Below are positions 24,701-39,700 of a stretch of 64,000 nucleotides of DNA, piece by piece. A program made the translations under genes and the position numbers. The notes beneath the pieces are model-generated. The model made no database searches. It was not told the DNA's origin and saw nothing but the letters and a program-made list of their open reading frames with translations. Position 1 is the first letter of the stretch; each line of letters starts with the position of its first letter. Origin of the DNA: Dromaius novaehollandiae (taxonomy: Eukaryota > Chordata > Aves > Casuariiformes > Dromaiidae); the NCBI RefSeq assembly GCF_036370855.1, contig NC_088102.1:68209601-68273600 (forward strand), in the 5' to 3' direction.

Positions 24701-27700
24701 TTAGGTTTAAGCATAATCCTGAATGGATCTAGAATTCCCTACTAACATTGTCTGTCCAGCTGCCTTTCTGGAATCCACCTTGCCAGCAGGTAAATAGGAA
24801 AATTGGATTTGTTCTGAAAAATCAAATAACTTATGGAAGGCACACAGAAGGGCTGTATTTATAGTATGAATTAAAGGTAGTGTTGGACTCCTCTTGAAAT
24901 AAGAATAGGCATTAAACTTTTTTGTTTCTGCAGTCTCTCTCTGAAGGATTTACTATTAACATCACCTATCAATTGAGGAAAACTAGAAGCAATTTTCATG
25001 AAGAGAATGTTGGAGTTTATTTTACCATTGAAATGTTTAGAATATGGGTATGAAAATAGGCTTTTGTGCAAATCTTTAGATTATACGGCAAATGGAAGAT
25101 GATACTTCTAGGTACGGCATTGACAGGCATTTATTTTGTAGCTCTACAGTAATTTTGAAATGAAAGGATTATGCAGAGCAAAAAAAAAAAAAAAAAAAAA
25201 AAAAGCATAAATTTTTGTGAATACAGGCCCCAGAAATAACCTTTTGAAGATTGCACATCTAGCTGTGAAAGCATCTTTACAAATTCTCTGACCTCGAGTG
25301 TAGTTGTACAGTGGCAACCTGAATCTGTTCAACAGCTGCTAGTTTCAGAACTGTATGTGGTTCTAGTGATTCACGCTTTTTACTGAATGTGAGCTCAATG
25401 GTTACCCTGCTCTGGTAAGATGCACCAGTTTTACATGCTAACAATGCACAGTTAAAATTAAAATAAACCTGGGAAACATTCAACTACAAGGTGGTCACTA
25501 GTTACAATTGAACTAAGACTCTCTTGCAGAAGTTCAGTGTTCTTTTCTCCTAGAAGAGGGAAAACCTTGATCAATCTGCCTCAAGTCTTTCTGTGGTGGT
25601 CATTCACTAGCAACTTTCAGTTTGGTTCTCCTGCCAGCTGCATTCCTACTATTACTTGCTAACTTGTTTGTGTCAACATAGCACCAGTTTTACTGCCTGT
25701 TCCCCTAACTATATGTTTATATTTCAGGGAGCTGATTCACTTGCTCACTCATCTTTCTGAAGCTCTGCATGAAGCACAACTTAAACTCATCCTGGTAATC
25801 CCTCCTGCGGTTGCAGCAGGGTGAGTATTCCTATTTAGATGGCAGATTCTAGATGAGAAATACTTTCCTGTTTGATATGCAATAAATTCAAAGCTTTATT
25901 TATAGCCACATTGTTTAAATGAATAGGAAAGTACTTGAGCTTGATCGGTGGTCATGTCCTCATGCATGTCACACTGAATAGTCCTAGTGACTATGTTTAT
26001 TCATATATACCTTGTAACTTTTGATTTCAAAATAACATGCAGAGGGGCCTCTTATTGCAGTGTTAGCCCAAAATGTCTGGTAAGAACATCCTGGAGCACA
26101 AGAGAAGAAACAATTGTGAAACTTAATGACTTATTGCCAAGGAGTGAAAAAGATCAAATAAAGGTAGCATAAAAAAATATTTCTGAGCCTCTGGGCACAA
26201 TTTCAATTATGATAGATAATGCTTATTCTTTAAGCAAGAAAGGCAGAGCTACCGGAAGAAATTATCTGTAATAGGGCTGTGTGTGTTTATTTCTGTCTTG
26301 ACTTTGTAGTTCATATGTACAGAAAATGCATTTGTAGGAGGATAATATTTAGAAATGTTAATGATTCTGTTTATTTGTGCAGTGATTTGAATCTGATGAA
26401 TGTGCCAGTTTATATGTTCTTCTGGTTCAATAGCAGTAAGCAGTTACTATCTTTCAGTATGTATAGCAGAGAGATACTTCCTGAGATGATATTTGTTGGG
26501 GGGGAAAAAAGCCCCTGTGGAAAATTGGTATGTAATTACACAGAAAGAATTCCATGTAGTAATTGGTAAAGTGGACAGTCCTGTAAAATTGCATTCACCA
26601 AAGTATTTTTCTTTAGGGACTGAAGAGCTCTGACAGCCTAATTTGTGTTTTGAGGGACTTTTTATCTGTCACTCTAGTCCTTCCGTTTCCACCTCAGCCA
26701 CCAGTTCTGGTGTTATTTACATCAAATTTTGCACAACATTTTAATTCTTGGTACAGTGTTGCAATTCTACTGCATTATGGCATGAAGAGAGTAGATCCAA
26801 CTCTCAGGATAACACTAGACTTACACTGGTGTTACTTTTTCACTAAACTTTGTGTGGCTGGCTCCCTTTTCCTCCCTGTGCTCTGTATTTTCTGTGGTCT
26901 TCCCACATCAGAATACATACCCTGTATGCCTGAGGCAGTTTGGAAGCCTATTACACTCCAAATCTTGTAACACACTGTGCAAGTGGGGACAAGAACTTAT
27001 TGTTAGTCCAGTTAATGTTTTAGCTAATAGTCTGAATTATCTAGCTAATACAGAAAAGCCTCAATAATACAGTTAGAATTGTTAGAACCTTCCCACTTTC
27101 TACCCCTTTTCTCTGGTATCCTTCCAGTGTTGCTCTTGGTTCTAAGGCTGACACTACAGTATTCCTCAAGCAGAAGTCATCAGCATCCTGAGGTCTTTGC
27201 CAAGAACAGTGTGATACTCATAGCAAAGATTTCTTCCTCCTCAGCATTGGGATCTGCTTGGGGCTATTTTACCTGTTCTCTTATAACAATCTGCCTCCTT
27301 TTCACTGATTCCCAGCTGAAGTTTGAAAATTGCATGGTAGCCTCTCTCAACCTCAAACCTTTGCTCACAAAGGGCTACTCTTTGTTGTACAGACTCCTTA
27401 GGTCTGTCAGACCTTTTCTGTATGTGATATTCCTAGAGCTGAAGCTACCACAGGTGAGACAATCACTTTGCCACTAGGTAATTGTTAAGCTAAATCCAGT
27501 TCAGGCCAAGACGAGTGCCGAGACTATACTTTGTTAGGTCAATACAGTATTTACTGGCCTACAGCTCTGCATGTGGCTCCCATCCTCTTATTCATTGCCT
27601 CAGGTAAACCTGGAACAACTTCTAAGCACCACAGCAGAATGAGGGAAGGCTCAAGCTATGATTGTAGAGATAGCAGAAGTAGCAGCTTTTGTGAAAGATG

Positions 27701-30700
27701 CTGAGGATTTTAGAGGGAGCTTTTAATTAGCACTGTTCCTCAGGATGAGGCATCTAATGTTTGTTTACAAATAGAGCTACGGGACAGCTATGTTGTGTCT
27801 CGCTCTCATGGATATCTTTGTGCATCCGTAGAGAGCTGTTCCTGTGGCTGGTGATACTTGAAGCTCAGGGAGCCAGCTTACTCTGGTAAGAAAAGGTCGA
27901 GGGTCATTAGGGCTTACTTCAGAGTATAAATGCTTGGGAGCTTCTACTGATGCATGGACAGATTTGCTGGTAAAGCTTTGTACTATAGAGAAGGTTCCAG
28001 TAACTCATCCACAGTTTTGACTATTGCTGTGTGAAGTGCCAGCACGGCTTCCAGTAAACCAAAGTGTTAGGTGCAGCGTTGTATTAAGGCATCACACAAC
28101 AGAGCAACAACCTCAAAACTTATTTAAAAATAGAGACATGGAAATTAAATCTTGGCCCACAAGATAACCTTTGCAACATGGGCAGACCATGAATAGTCCC
28201 ATTTCTTGCAGATTTCTCTGGAAAATTGGGGGTGTTGTATGCCTTAACCTCACATGCATTCTGAATTATGATAATAAAAATGTTCTGAGATCCTTCTGCT
28301 TTGGTTAAGTCAAAAATAATGAGAAATAACTAGGTCTTTACTTCTGTCTGTGGTTTATTCCAATCTGTCATGCTGGGATGCAATTCCCTTCTGCCCTCTA
28401 CGATACACATTTCATCCCGATTGATGGTTCCTTTTTTAAGTAATTTTCTGTTGCTGTTAATTGTAGTCTGTTACACATAAAGCAAGGGAGAACACTTAAA
28501 ACGTTTTAGTAAAACACTTTATCAGTCACTGCATCACACAAATGCTTTTTAAAATGCTAATGTATGCTCAGGTAGAACTTAAGTAATTGCTGTAAACAGT
28601 AGTTACAGTGAAGTGCAATCACTCCTTTTGGTGGTGGAGAGAAGGCAGAGAATAATACAAATGGTAAGATTCCTGTTGAGCGTTATACCTATTGCCATTA
28701 GCAGATTGAGTCTCACACCCAGAGGGACGCAAGTCTGTTTTGTTTAGGTGCAGTTGCATGGGTCTCTACAGTCTATTTTTTCTAGATCCTGAAACAGGAG
28801 TTGAAGGCACCACTTAAGCCCTCTAGATTCTTAAATACATTTTGCCTTGACCAGATTTTGCTTTATTTACAGTAAGTAGTTATATCTTTCAGGACTACTT
28901 AGAAGTTGAACAACACGCTGAGGTTTGGACCTTGTGTTGCCATTGCTGCTGCTGCTGTTGTGAGTATTGAAAGGCTAGTGGGTTCACAATCCCAAAACTT
29001 TTGTGAACTGGAATTTCAGGTTGCCTGTGTAGAGCTGGGACAAGCTGTTTATCTAAAGTGCAAATCTTAATCTGAAAAATGTGTTGTCTGCCTGCCTCTA
29101 AATAGTCTTGATCTATAGAGGAATAGTGAAGTACTCATGCTTTCTACCACTGGGAAATAACACCCATAGTTCATATGAAAGAATTGAAAAGTCCCGTTCC
29201 TTTAGCTCTATTAATTTGTTTATGCGTTCCCCAAAATTCTGGGATTTATTCATAAACCTTAATTGCCCAGGAGAACGTTAGTCACGTTCTTTTAAACTAA
29301 TACTATCACATAGTCTACCTGTCTTTGTCTTATGTCCTACAGCTGCATTAACAAGAAAAAACACATAACTTCTTGAGTAAATAGGTAGCAAAAATATTTA
29401 TCAGTTATGGAAGAGTTCTAAAATGTACACAGTGTCCATGAATGCTTTAAAGCTTAGAAGTATGTTGGATTTATTGATAACCATAAGCAGAATCCTGAAA
29501 CTTTGCTTCTGCCTTACTTTACTTTTTAGATAGCAGCTGTACTTGAAAATTTAGTTTTTATAGGATAACAAGGCTTTTACTGAAATGTGCTTCCCATTGT
29601 GTATTAAATATCTAATGTTATCAAATTCTTTGAAAATCACTTTGGATTTTAACACTTAAACATGATTGAAAGTGCTTTAATGCATCTTATATCCTTTATT
29701 TGTTGGAATCACTGTAGACTGCTGATCAAAAATACAGCAAAAGGCATGGAAATAAGTACCATCAAGAATCAAATAATGTTTTAGGAGACATGAGCTGTAT
29801 GTCAAATACCCTTCCCAGCTAGGATCTTAGGGGCTGAAATATTGTTCCTTTTGTGTTCTACCCTGATTAAAATTTAAAGAGAAAGAATAGTTAAATGTAA
29901 GCAGTTTATTTAGGAATTTGTGATTTACACTCCTTTGATAAGCATTAAGATCAAAGCAGTCTGGCAGCAAATGCTATCTGAAAAGAGACACTTTTAAGAG
30001 ACACTTTTCAGAGCTAAAATACTGATTTGTTCAGGCAAAAAACCATCTGGAAAATGCAGCATTGCACATGAAATCAATTGTATGATGCAGGAAGGGAACG
30101 TACTAGTTCATCTGTTTAACTTCTCAAAGGCAGCTCTTGCAGACGACCTAAACTGAGACTGATCCCCTAGCTGAAGCTCGTGTTTATAACTCAAGGATTC
30201 TGGGAAGCCTTTATTTTTTTGTTTTGCTTGAGAAGTGTTCTAGGCTAAGGGAAAACCTCTCTTGGAGAGAAAAAAAAAATTAATGCAGATCACTACTTCT
30301 AACTGTTTACAACATTGTCCAGAGACAGTTACGCTGGCACAATTTTAAGGTGGGAATGCACAGTGTGTGTGTGGAGGGGAAACAGGAATCTCTCTTGTGA
30401 GGTTTGCTGCTAGAGAGAATACATGTGGAGCTATCATGCTGGCAAACACAGATAGGATAACTAGCATTTCTTCCCCCGTAATCTCCAGAAATTGCATGAT
30501 TTTCCTGCAAACATAAGTGATTTGCAAGAGAAATAAACAGCAAGAACCAAAGTTATGATGTAAAGAGTGTGTACGCTGTAACTGCCCTTTGGGATGAGAG
30601 ACTTGCGATCACGCCTGTCTAAAGAGAGGTACTAGGATTGCTGTATTATGTAAATGGTTGCTAGTGCAGATGGTTTGCTGAAGACTTCTAGCCTGTCTTT

Positions 30701-33700
30701 CAACAGATTGTCTCAAAATGTTAGGGAGTGTTACTGCTTCTAGCATACATGGATGCATGTATAAACTATACAAGTACCATATCTAAAACAGCAGTGTGGG
30801 GCCAGACATATTCTCCCTGTTGATCACCAAATAATTGGCAGTGGTGGGTAACTCAATTTGTGCTGACTAATCCTGGACTTGATAAAATTCCTGGCCTAAG
30901 TATGTGGGTTCTAGCACTGGTCTTAACATATTCATAATACACATGTTTATTTTTAGTGATGGAGCTAACTCAGTAATCAATGTGCTGCAGTAACTATACT
31001 GGTGAAAGCTGTGTACAGATGCTTTTATATTGGTATCACAAGTCTCCCTTTGAAGAGGATACCTGTGCTGGAGTGAACTACCTTTATGCTTTCTTCCTCA
31101 TTATGTGGTGGTACTAGTTTGTCGTTGTTGTTGTTGTTTTGTTTTGTTTGTTTGTTTTTGGCGGAGACTAGCCTTTAAAAAAGGCAGATAAATATAGGCA
31201 TCACTTAAGGGTTAAATAAGCTGTTGAAACAAAAAAGATGGCAAAGGAGCCTTGAAATTTAGTTGCATCTGTTCTTCTGAGTCTGTAAATCAAAGGAATT
31301 TAGTTAGTTCTGATTCTTACTGCTTATATGCTTTAGGATATCTTTTGTATGCATTTCCATAAGCAAAAAGTGAGGCTTTGATTTTGAATAGTAGTTAGTT
31401 CTGGTTTAATCTGACTGGATTATTGTATATTTTGTCCAGGTTCAGTAATGATTTTATCCTCAGTGGTTCCCAGCTACTATGAAGAAAACAATGAGTAAAG
31501 AAAAATCTTAAGTGTTTTAGATGTCATGTCATCAGGAGGAATATCAGTAATTCTCCTGTTTCCTGCTGTCCTGAGAAAGAAAGGCAGAGAAAAGCTCACA
31601 GGAGCTGTGGATACAATGTTGTCTTCACAGTGATTCTGTGGTTGTATAACCAGGGCATTTCTGGCATTTGTTTATTACGGACATTGCGCATATGGTATAA
31701 CTGTGTTAAGGGTCAGCTTTGTAGGCACTAAGTCATTAAAACCTGTTATTTCCGCTAAACATAGTGTTAAATAACTCAGTATTTGCAGACAGGTTGTTAG
31801 TGGTTGCTTTCTTGGGTGTTTATTGTCCCCTGAGGTAGAGTTCTTTGCACAAACTAGCAATAAAAATGGCATTGGCTGTGTCACTGACTTTATAATGTAA
31901 CACTATGCTCTTTACTTGCATATTGATGGTTAGGACACGCACCAAGCTGTTTGTATCCTATGCGATGGACATCCTTTTACAACACCTGTCTTCAGGCAGG
32001 TACAAGGCAATAACTGCTTCTTGAATAGCAAATGATTCTTTATTCCTTGAAGTTTTATGGAGACTGTAACTGGGATAAAGTAAAATCTCAAGTAAACAAG
32101 TGAAATTTCCCAACTTTTATTTGACATACCATTGGAAACTTTTTTGTCTTAAAGAAGATCATGTTTAAGATGCTAAGAACTTGTGTTGTCACACTTTGAG
32201 TATATAGTGAAGCTACAAAAGGCGCTGGTTACTTTGTTAAAGAGCCTTCCAGTTACAGATAGAAAGCCTGTTAAAGTAGTGATTACTGCATTTCTGGGAA
32301 AAGAAATTGATCCAAAATCTCCAAATATTGGAGTTTTATATGTACAAATCATAACAATTAAAATGCTATGGAAGAAAAAGATTCTAAAAATAGATTGTTG
32401 CAATTGTTCAAGAAGTCCCAAATAACACAAGGGAGGACTTGCACAGTCTCATTAATTTTAACAAGTCTAGCATGATAATACTATATATGAGGCCTTGGTT
32501 TAAATAATACTCTACAAAAGTAGCAGGTGTTCTTACCTTTGTCTTAATAACATGCTTTTCAGAGCAAAGCCGAGGTCACTGAGCAGTGTGTTTTCATTTA
32601 GCCTTAGGGGACGTGGTATTTAGGATTATTAGCAAGAACGATGCACGTTGTGAACAAGTCATTGGAGCTTTCTCTACCCTTCAGAGAAAGTTCTTGAAAA
32701 TACTATTACTGGTAAATTGCACCCAGTCTACTGCTGATAGTGTACCATGATACAGGCCTCTGGTCTATGAAAGTATTTAAATTAAAAACGAACATGCTTG
32801 TCTCTAACACGTACACTTAACCTCACAGTTTTCAGATCTGACAGATCTGGAAGCATTAGTGTGTGTGTGAGCTATGCCTACATGTTGTCTCTAAAACAAA
32901 AGCTCTCTGTATGAATTTGACCTAAGTGCCCAGCTGTCTTAAAATAGTACACTGCAGGTATGTGACTGTCAGACTGGGATGACATTTCAAGTGGGACCCA
33001 TCAGCAAGCATTATATGAACTAAATAAACCAAAGTCTGTTAATGTTTTACTAAGGTCATATTGTCTAGACCTTGGATCATTCTTGTTCTTCTTTGGAGAC
33101 TCTCTAATTCTCCTACATCTTTCTTAAAGTATGACCCCTTGAACAGGAGAGAGTATTTCAGCCATGGCTGTTGAATTTTCCAGGCAGGAACGTGTGCATA
33201 CGCTGTACAGCAGAATGCATAGCGCTGCCCAGCTCAATTGTGCTGCATATGCATAGCAAGTTCAATACATCCTGATTGTATTGGACGTGTTGTTGTATGC
33301 AGTATAAAATCAGCCTTTGCTGTCCTTCTGGCTACTTATCCAGGTTGTTGGACATCTGGAAAATCACGGGCAATATATGTCATATGAAAGTGACCTGAAA
33401 CGCTTCCCTAAAACAGTAGGGGCCAGTGAATTGTTTTTAAGTATGTGGAAGATACCAGGTGAGTAAGCAAACACTTAAAAGGATGTGTTAGAGGAGGATC
33501 AGATAGTTGCAAAATATTGAGTCACCAATGTCATGTGATGTAGGAGAAGGATTAGTTCTCCTCCTGAGACTACGGAGAGGGCGTATTCAGCATGAGGAAG
33601 AAAAAGGTAATTATTCAGCTCTCCTCAGTGCTAGGGAGGTTTTGTATGGAAAATTGAGCCTGGGCTGCTATGTTTAGAGAAGGATATAGAAAAATGAGTG

Positions 33701-36700
33701 TTTAGAGGGAAAATGAGAAAAAATGGCCAGAAGTCTCCTTCGAGGAAAGTTTGAATGACTTTATTTAGTATATTAAAAAGAGGAAGAAGGTGTCAGGAGA
33801 CATAATGGGTCTTCAAATATGTCAACAGGGGCTGTATAAGTGACAGTGATAAATTGTTCTTTACATCAGCTTGGAAGAAAAGGACAAAATACTTTTTGTG
33901 ATAAAGGAGTCTTAGGTTGAGTACTAGGAAAAAGAATAACTTTGGATGGCAAAACACTGTAGAAACACAGAGTAAAATTTTGTCATCTTCTTACTGAAGC
34001 ATTTTTAAAGACGGGTTAAACAAATTGTCAGTGATGATTGCCTGAATAATTCTCGATCCTTCTTCTGGGCAGGTAATTAGGCTATACTTGGTGGTCTCTT
34101 CAAGCCCCAGCAGCACTACTGTTTCTCTATATGCATTTTAAATTTGGTGTGACACATCTAGATAGCAGTCCATGCACATCTGCGCAAGGAAAAAAGGGAG
34201 AGCAGCACCTGTAGTCATTTCTGTAGGTGTCAGTATTAATCCTCCATAGATGCCTGTTCTGCAGAGTAGCACAAAGAAGTTCTGTTGTGTAACTTTCTTC
34301 CTCTCTCCCAGAAAAAAGAAGCATTTGTAATTACACCTTGCCCTGTTTCTCTAGCTGTGGCAGAGCTGTGGGTTGCTGCTTATGTAGGGGTTGCACCTGG
34401 CACTCAGACTAGCCATAGATTTTTTTTATTTATTTTTTTAATAACTGCTTTTCAAGACTTTTATTAAGCATCCCAAAGTTTGAGGAGAGCCAGAAATCTA
34501 GAGAAGTTTTTGAGTTGTGATTTAAAAAAACAAAAACAAAAAAAAACAAAACAAAAAAGCCAGTGGTTGTAGTGGGGAAACAGCAAAGGAAGGGATGCAG
34601 TTGAGGATATTCATATCAGGTTTTGGCATTGTGTTCTTAAACTGAGATTTTATAGGCATGCTTTTAGCTTCAGTGAATTAAAATGACTGAGGTAAACATT
34701 TCCAAAATGGTGTCTAAAACCCTGAAGAGGCTCATACTGTTAAATTTATAATCTGATGTGAATTTTTATGCGTTGTCTGCAATTGGCATAACATGCCTAT
34801 TACAAAACATCTGACAGATACTGTGTTGGCTGTTTTTCCCCCTGCTCTGAGCCGTTTGCCACATGTGTATGTTAAGCACAGAATCTTAGTGTCTTTTTGC
34901 TTCCCAGCTAAGTGCAGTTATGTCCCAACCATTATTTTTAACTGCTTCTTACTGAGGATGATTTCTTGTTTGATAGAAAAAAAGTTGAAAATCAAAGGAC
35001 TTTTTGCATTTCAAAAGTCTGAAGCCTTAAAATTTGAGAACTCATTTGTGGTATGCTGAGGCTAAGTGTTCTTGACACTACATTTTTTTGAAAGCAATGG
35101 GAAGTTGCTGACAGGGGATATGTTTGTTTTACATATGCATTGTGAGACAAGGGGCTTTCAGGAAAACTGAAAATGTCTCGAGAGCAATTACTGTATCACT
35201 GTTCTCAGAGCAGGGAGATCATAAAGCCTTCACAGTGTTTTACTATGATTCAGCTGTTTTCTTCTTTTCTGCTCCAATGTGCTTTGGATTTAAGCCATCA
35301 AAGAGAATTCATTTTATATTCAAATGGCAGTTAGCTTTATTTTGATAATCTTCACTGTAGTATGTTCTAAGAACTGGATCTGCTGACATTCCTGAGCAGC
35401 GTCAGGGAGAATGCTCTAAACGGATTTTGCCTTGGTTTTGTCTTTGTAGTAGTGATAGTGGAGAGCAGGCAGGGCTGAATCTGAATTGCTGTATTTTTGT
35501 CCTGAAAAGACTCATCTTTTTCTTTGGAAGTTTTGAAACTGCATTCTTCATTCATTGAACAATAAGGCTTGCTATGGTAAGATATGAATGCGTGGAATTG
35601 ACCTATGTTCTTTTAGGACATGCCAGTGAAAGAGGCAGAAAACCTGTATTTTAGTTCATATTTTTATAACTTTGAAAATATTCCTCATTATCTTCACTAG
35701 ATTTCAATGCAAATATGTGGGTCATAGTTCTCCTCAAATTGCTATCAATCAAGAATTACTGCTTTTGTCATTTTTACCCTTTCTTGTACATATGTCTGCT
35801 TATCACAAGAATTTGAATGGTTGTGCATTAACATACAGACACTTTTTGTAAACGAATACACTGTGCTGCCAGATAGCAGCTATTACATTTCTCAGCATCA
35901 GTAAAATGCTTAATTGAAGAGACAATTTCAACTTAAGCCACAGCAATCTGTGTTTAGCTGCTGCTTCATGTGTACGTTTCTTTAAGGTTGTAGAAGAGAT
36001 TACTAAACTTAGCCTTGCACATAGCTAATTTACAGCATGATCTTAGGCTTAATCTCTTGTTTTGCAGGTTGCTTTACTGAAAATCACCTATTGATTAATT
36101 TAATTCAGTGTCTTCAACTGTCCTAAATACCACAATATTTAGATGGTGACTCCTGGTCTCTCAAAAAATCAGACACTGAATTACAGATTTACAGTTTATC
36201 TCTGAACAGTTTATCAACTCTGTATCACATCTTTGCAGTCCTTTGTGGATTTTTATGAGGGCTGTAAAAGGTGGGGTATACTAATCTCTTTTTTGGGAAT
36301 GGAGAAATTGTAGTTCTGGCAAAATAAGACACTCTCTTGTTAAAAATGGTTCTTCTGGTGGAGTAGGAAGTGAAGAGAGAACCTTTTCTGAGAAGTCTTC
36401 TCTAGGCTTCTCTGCTGTTTATGAAGAGATCTTTATGTACCAGAGGTTTTCCTCCTTTGGAACACTGGTTTTCTGACTGTTCAGAATAGGTAGATGTTTC
36501 TTTGTCTTTTTTCATTTGTTGTGGTAATTCATTGTCTCTTAGGCATCACTGTAAAATTTATGGATCAAGATCTACCTTTATATAGGGGGGAATCCTAGAA
36601 TTTTTCTGGATTTAAGCTGTCACAAAGGTATATAAAATGGATTGGGGGGGAACATAGGATTTCGAAGCAATTTGTCTTTTTAATATTCTTGTTAAAGTTC

Positions 36701-39700
36701 AAATTATTACCACCTTTGTGCTAAACTTAGTGTCTCTTAAGGTAAATACAAGAAGAAAATCTCAAATAATACACATTTGTTCTCAGAACTTTAAAAGAAA
36801 GCTAGACCAGTTGTTAAACAGCTGGATCCTGAGATGGCTGAAAATTAGGGTTCACAATTTGTATCAAAACATTCTGCAAACCAGAAGTTTAGATCCTTCA
36901 GGTCCTTCAACTGATTGTGCTGTGAGGCTGTTTTGTTACCTGTTCATTCTGTAAAGAGTTTGCGGAATGCTTCTCTACTGAGCAGCAGTCTTGCCCACAC
37001 CTGTTACTTGCTAGTGAAACAAGTGCAATTAAATTTGTAATTGTGAGCATGTCTTTCACTTTTTTAGAATCTAGGCTTTGAAGAGAGCATATTAAAGCCA
37101 CTGCAGTCTTGGCAAATAATCCATATCAAATTGTTGGTCCTTACTGGTTTCATGAGATGCACAGCAGTTGTGCTGTTGCTGCTTTCATTTGAAAGTCGCA
37201 GGAACCCAAACCACTTTTCTCTCTTCAAATATTTGAATGTAACGTATGCTCCTCATTCAAAATACAGCAAGCATCCCTAACTTTAGATGTTTGTGTTTGA
37301 ATATATGAGTGAAAAAAAGTCTAGAGCCTCCCTCCACTTTAGTTAAAGCTTCTCTAGGTATGTGCTGTCAGGTTCTTTCAGCCTTTAAACTTCTCCAAAA
37401 TTAATTTTTTAGCTATTCAGTTTATTCTTTGTTCTGGCTGCAGAACACGTTGCAGATGTGAAGGACTGTCTCAAGTAGCTTCAGCACGTTCTTTGTAGAG
37501 TTGCTGTGCAATGAAAATGACCAGAATCTGTTCCATCTTCATTACTGCTATTTAGAACGTTTTAGATAGCAGTAGAAATCAGTTCAGTTTTGCTATTGTG
37601 CATTTTGGGAAAGATGGGCAGCAGGGAAAAGAACTGAAGCTATTAGCATCTGGTTTCCCCCTTTTACTTTGTACTTCCATGCTTTTTCTCCCCCTCCCCT
37701 CTTCCTACAAGTGCACATACGTACTTTAGTGGGAAGTGGGAAGTGTACATGATGGAAAATTGCTTGTTGATGTCACAGTAGCCTGGCTCAAAGGATGCTA
37801 CAACCAACCAGTGTTTTGCATGAGACAAAGGAAATGGGTGGTTTAGTCTCTTAAAAGTTTATTATGAAAGGATAATCATAATTGTTCAAGTAATTTGTTT
37901 TTCGCTGGGAGTCTGTCATCTTTAGGAGTTGCTGCAGTGTTTGTCACAAATAGATGCTGTTACAGCAAGGCAGTTATAAGCTGTCTTTGTTTCAGAGTGA
38001 AATGAGAACCATCACTTGGTTTTAAAATCATTGTGAGGCAGAACTGTGTGGGGCAAGTGCAAATGCTTGAAATTTGGGTAGATAAATAATATCAGGGATC
38101 AAAACAGCAGGAAACCTATAGATTGTTTCAGATGGAGTTTTGAATTAGCAGGTTATGTCAGCATACGTGTACTAGATAGCATACGTGTACTAGATAGCAT
38201 ACGTGTACTAGATAGCATACGTGTACTAGATAGCATACGTGTACTAGATAGCATACGTGTACTAGATAGCATACGTGTACTAGAAAAATAACTTTGAGTA
38301 GTATTTATTGAGTAGGATTCAGTTCTACCAGTACCTACACTTCATGCTGTGAAAGGTTAAAATGTTTATGACAGACCCGGCCATAATAAATTAATTTTGT
38401 TGGAATCACTTTTTTGTTGCTACACCTTTCTGATCTTTCTATAGGCCACGTTACCTTTTTTTATTATTCCTTCCAATTTTACGCAGAAGTCACATAAAAG
38501 GGAGCAATTCTGAAAATGGCCAGTGTGCCTTCATTGTATAGTTAGCTAGTATATACCTCAAGCATGTTCTTCCATGCTTGCTTTTGCTAATGACGGAATT
38601 TAATACAGAAGGACAATCACTTTGGGCAAGCAATATACAAAAAAGGCAACCTGGGAAGCACCAAGTTGTGAAATTCTTTGTGACTGTGCACAGTTTCTCG
38701 TTTGTTATAGGTAGTTTATCATGAGAGACTGCCCTCCATCTTTTCAGTAGTCATTGCTCTTCCTATAAGTATTCTAGAAAAGACACTGTCAGGATATGGA
38801 GGGTAAAGTTACGCATCAAGAGATTTTTGAAATTCGGCTCAGTGAATAAAGCTCAGCACTGAAGAAGGCATAGAAATGGGATGTCTAGGCTAGTGGACTA
38901 GCATAATAGTTTTTACTGCATATTAGAGAACCTGTAAAATATGTGTGACTTGGATCACAAGATACAGATTGAGATATGAGTCTATATTGAGGAGAGCAGA
39001 AAACAGTAGGGAATGACTACTTGTAACTGTTATTGGGGAAAGTTTAATGACCTCTTCCAATTATAGTAAACCTACTGAACCACACTTAGAACCATGCCAT
39101 TTTGCTCATGGGTTTTGTTTCTTCCCTGTATAAAGACTTAAAGTATAGATCTGCCAGTCAGATCTCTCTATAAATTGGATTCTGTTAGCTAGAGTAAATC
39201 TGGATGTTTGTTAATAGATCTCAGCTACATCTGCGTTTCCCTTACCAATGCTTTCCCTGTGTTTGCTGCTCTTTGTTGGGCTGCCAGCTTAATACAGCAT
39301 GGCTCTGATTGCAGCTGTCAAAGGTTCGATGTGTTTTGTATAGATTGAGGGAGGGCTTGAGAGGAACAAATCTATTCTCAGAGGTAAGTGGCTTTTTAAA
39401 GACTATGCTTCACCATATAAAATTAATGCAGCCAATGTCTGGCTGCACTCCCATGTGTTGAAGCAGGTATATGTGTCAGCTTTTGAATTCCCACTAGGGA
39501 GGATCATTAAAATAATCTGTAGGTCAACTGACGTGGGACAGAGGGAGCGGTAGAATGTATTCCTCCCCATGCCTAGCGTTTGCAGCACTACCAATTTTGA
39601 GCCAGCTGCCATAGAGGAATTAGTGCATAAGTTTCAGTGTGATGTTGGAAAACTCTGCTAAAAAATAAATTAGCATTTTGATCTTTGCAAGGAGGAATTA

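Larger units (their letters stand above)
16906..25727 (+). other. CHID1: CHID1 intron 7
   Basis: GT-AG intron of 8,822 nt. It contains the 10-bp array (20281-20590), a G13CG6 run (23151-23170) and an A25 run (25180-25204). No nested gene was recognised on either strand. Confidence 0.9.

Noticed and set aside
27079..27477. 132-codon frame in intron 8
   Set aside because: Hydrophobic, low-complexity translation with no family resemblance; consistent with chance.
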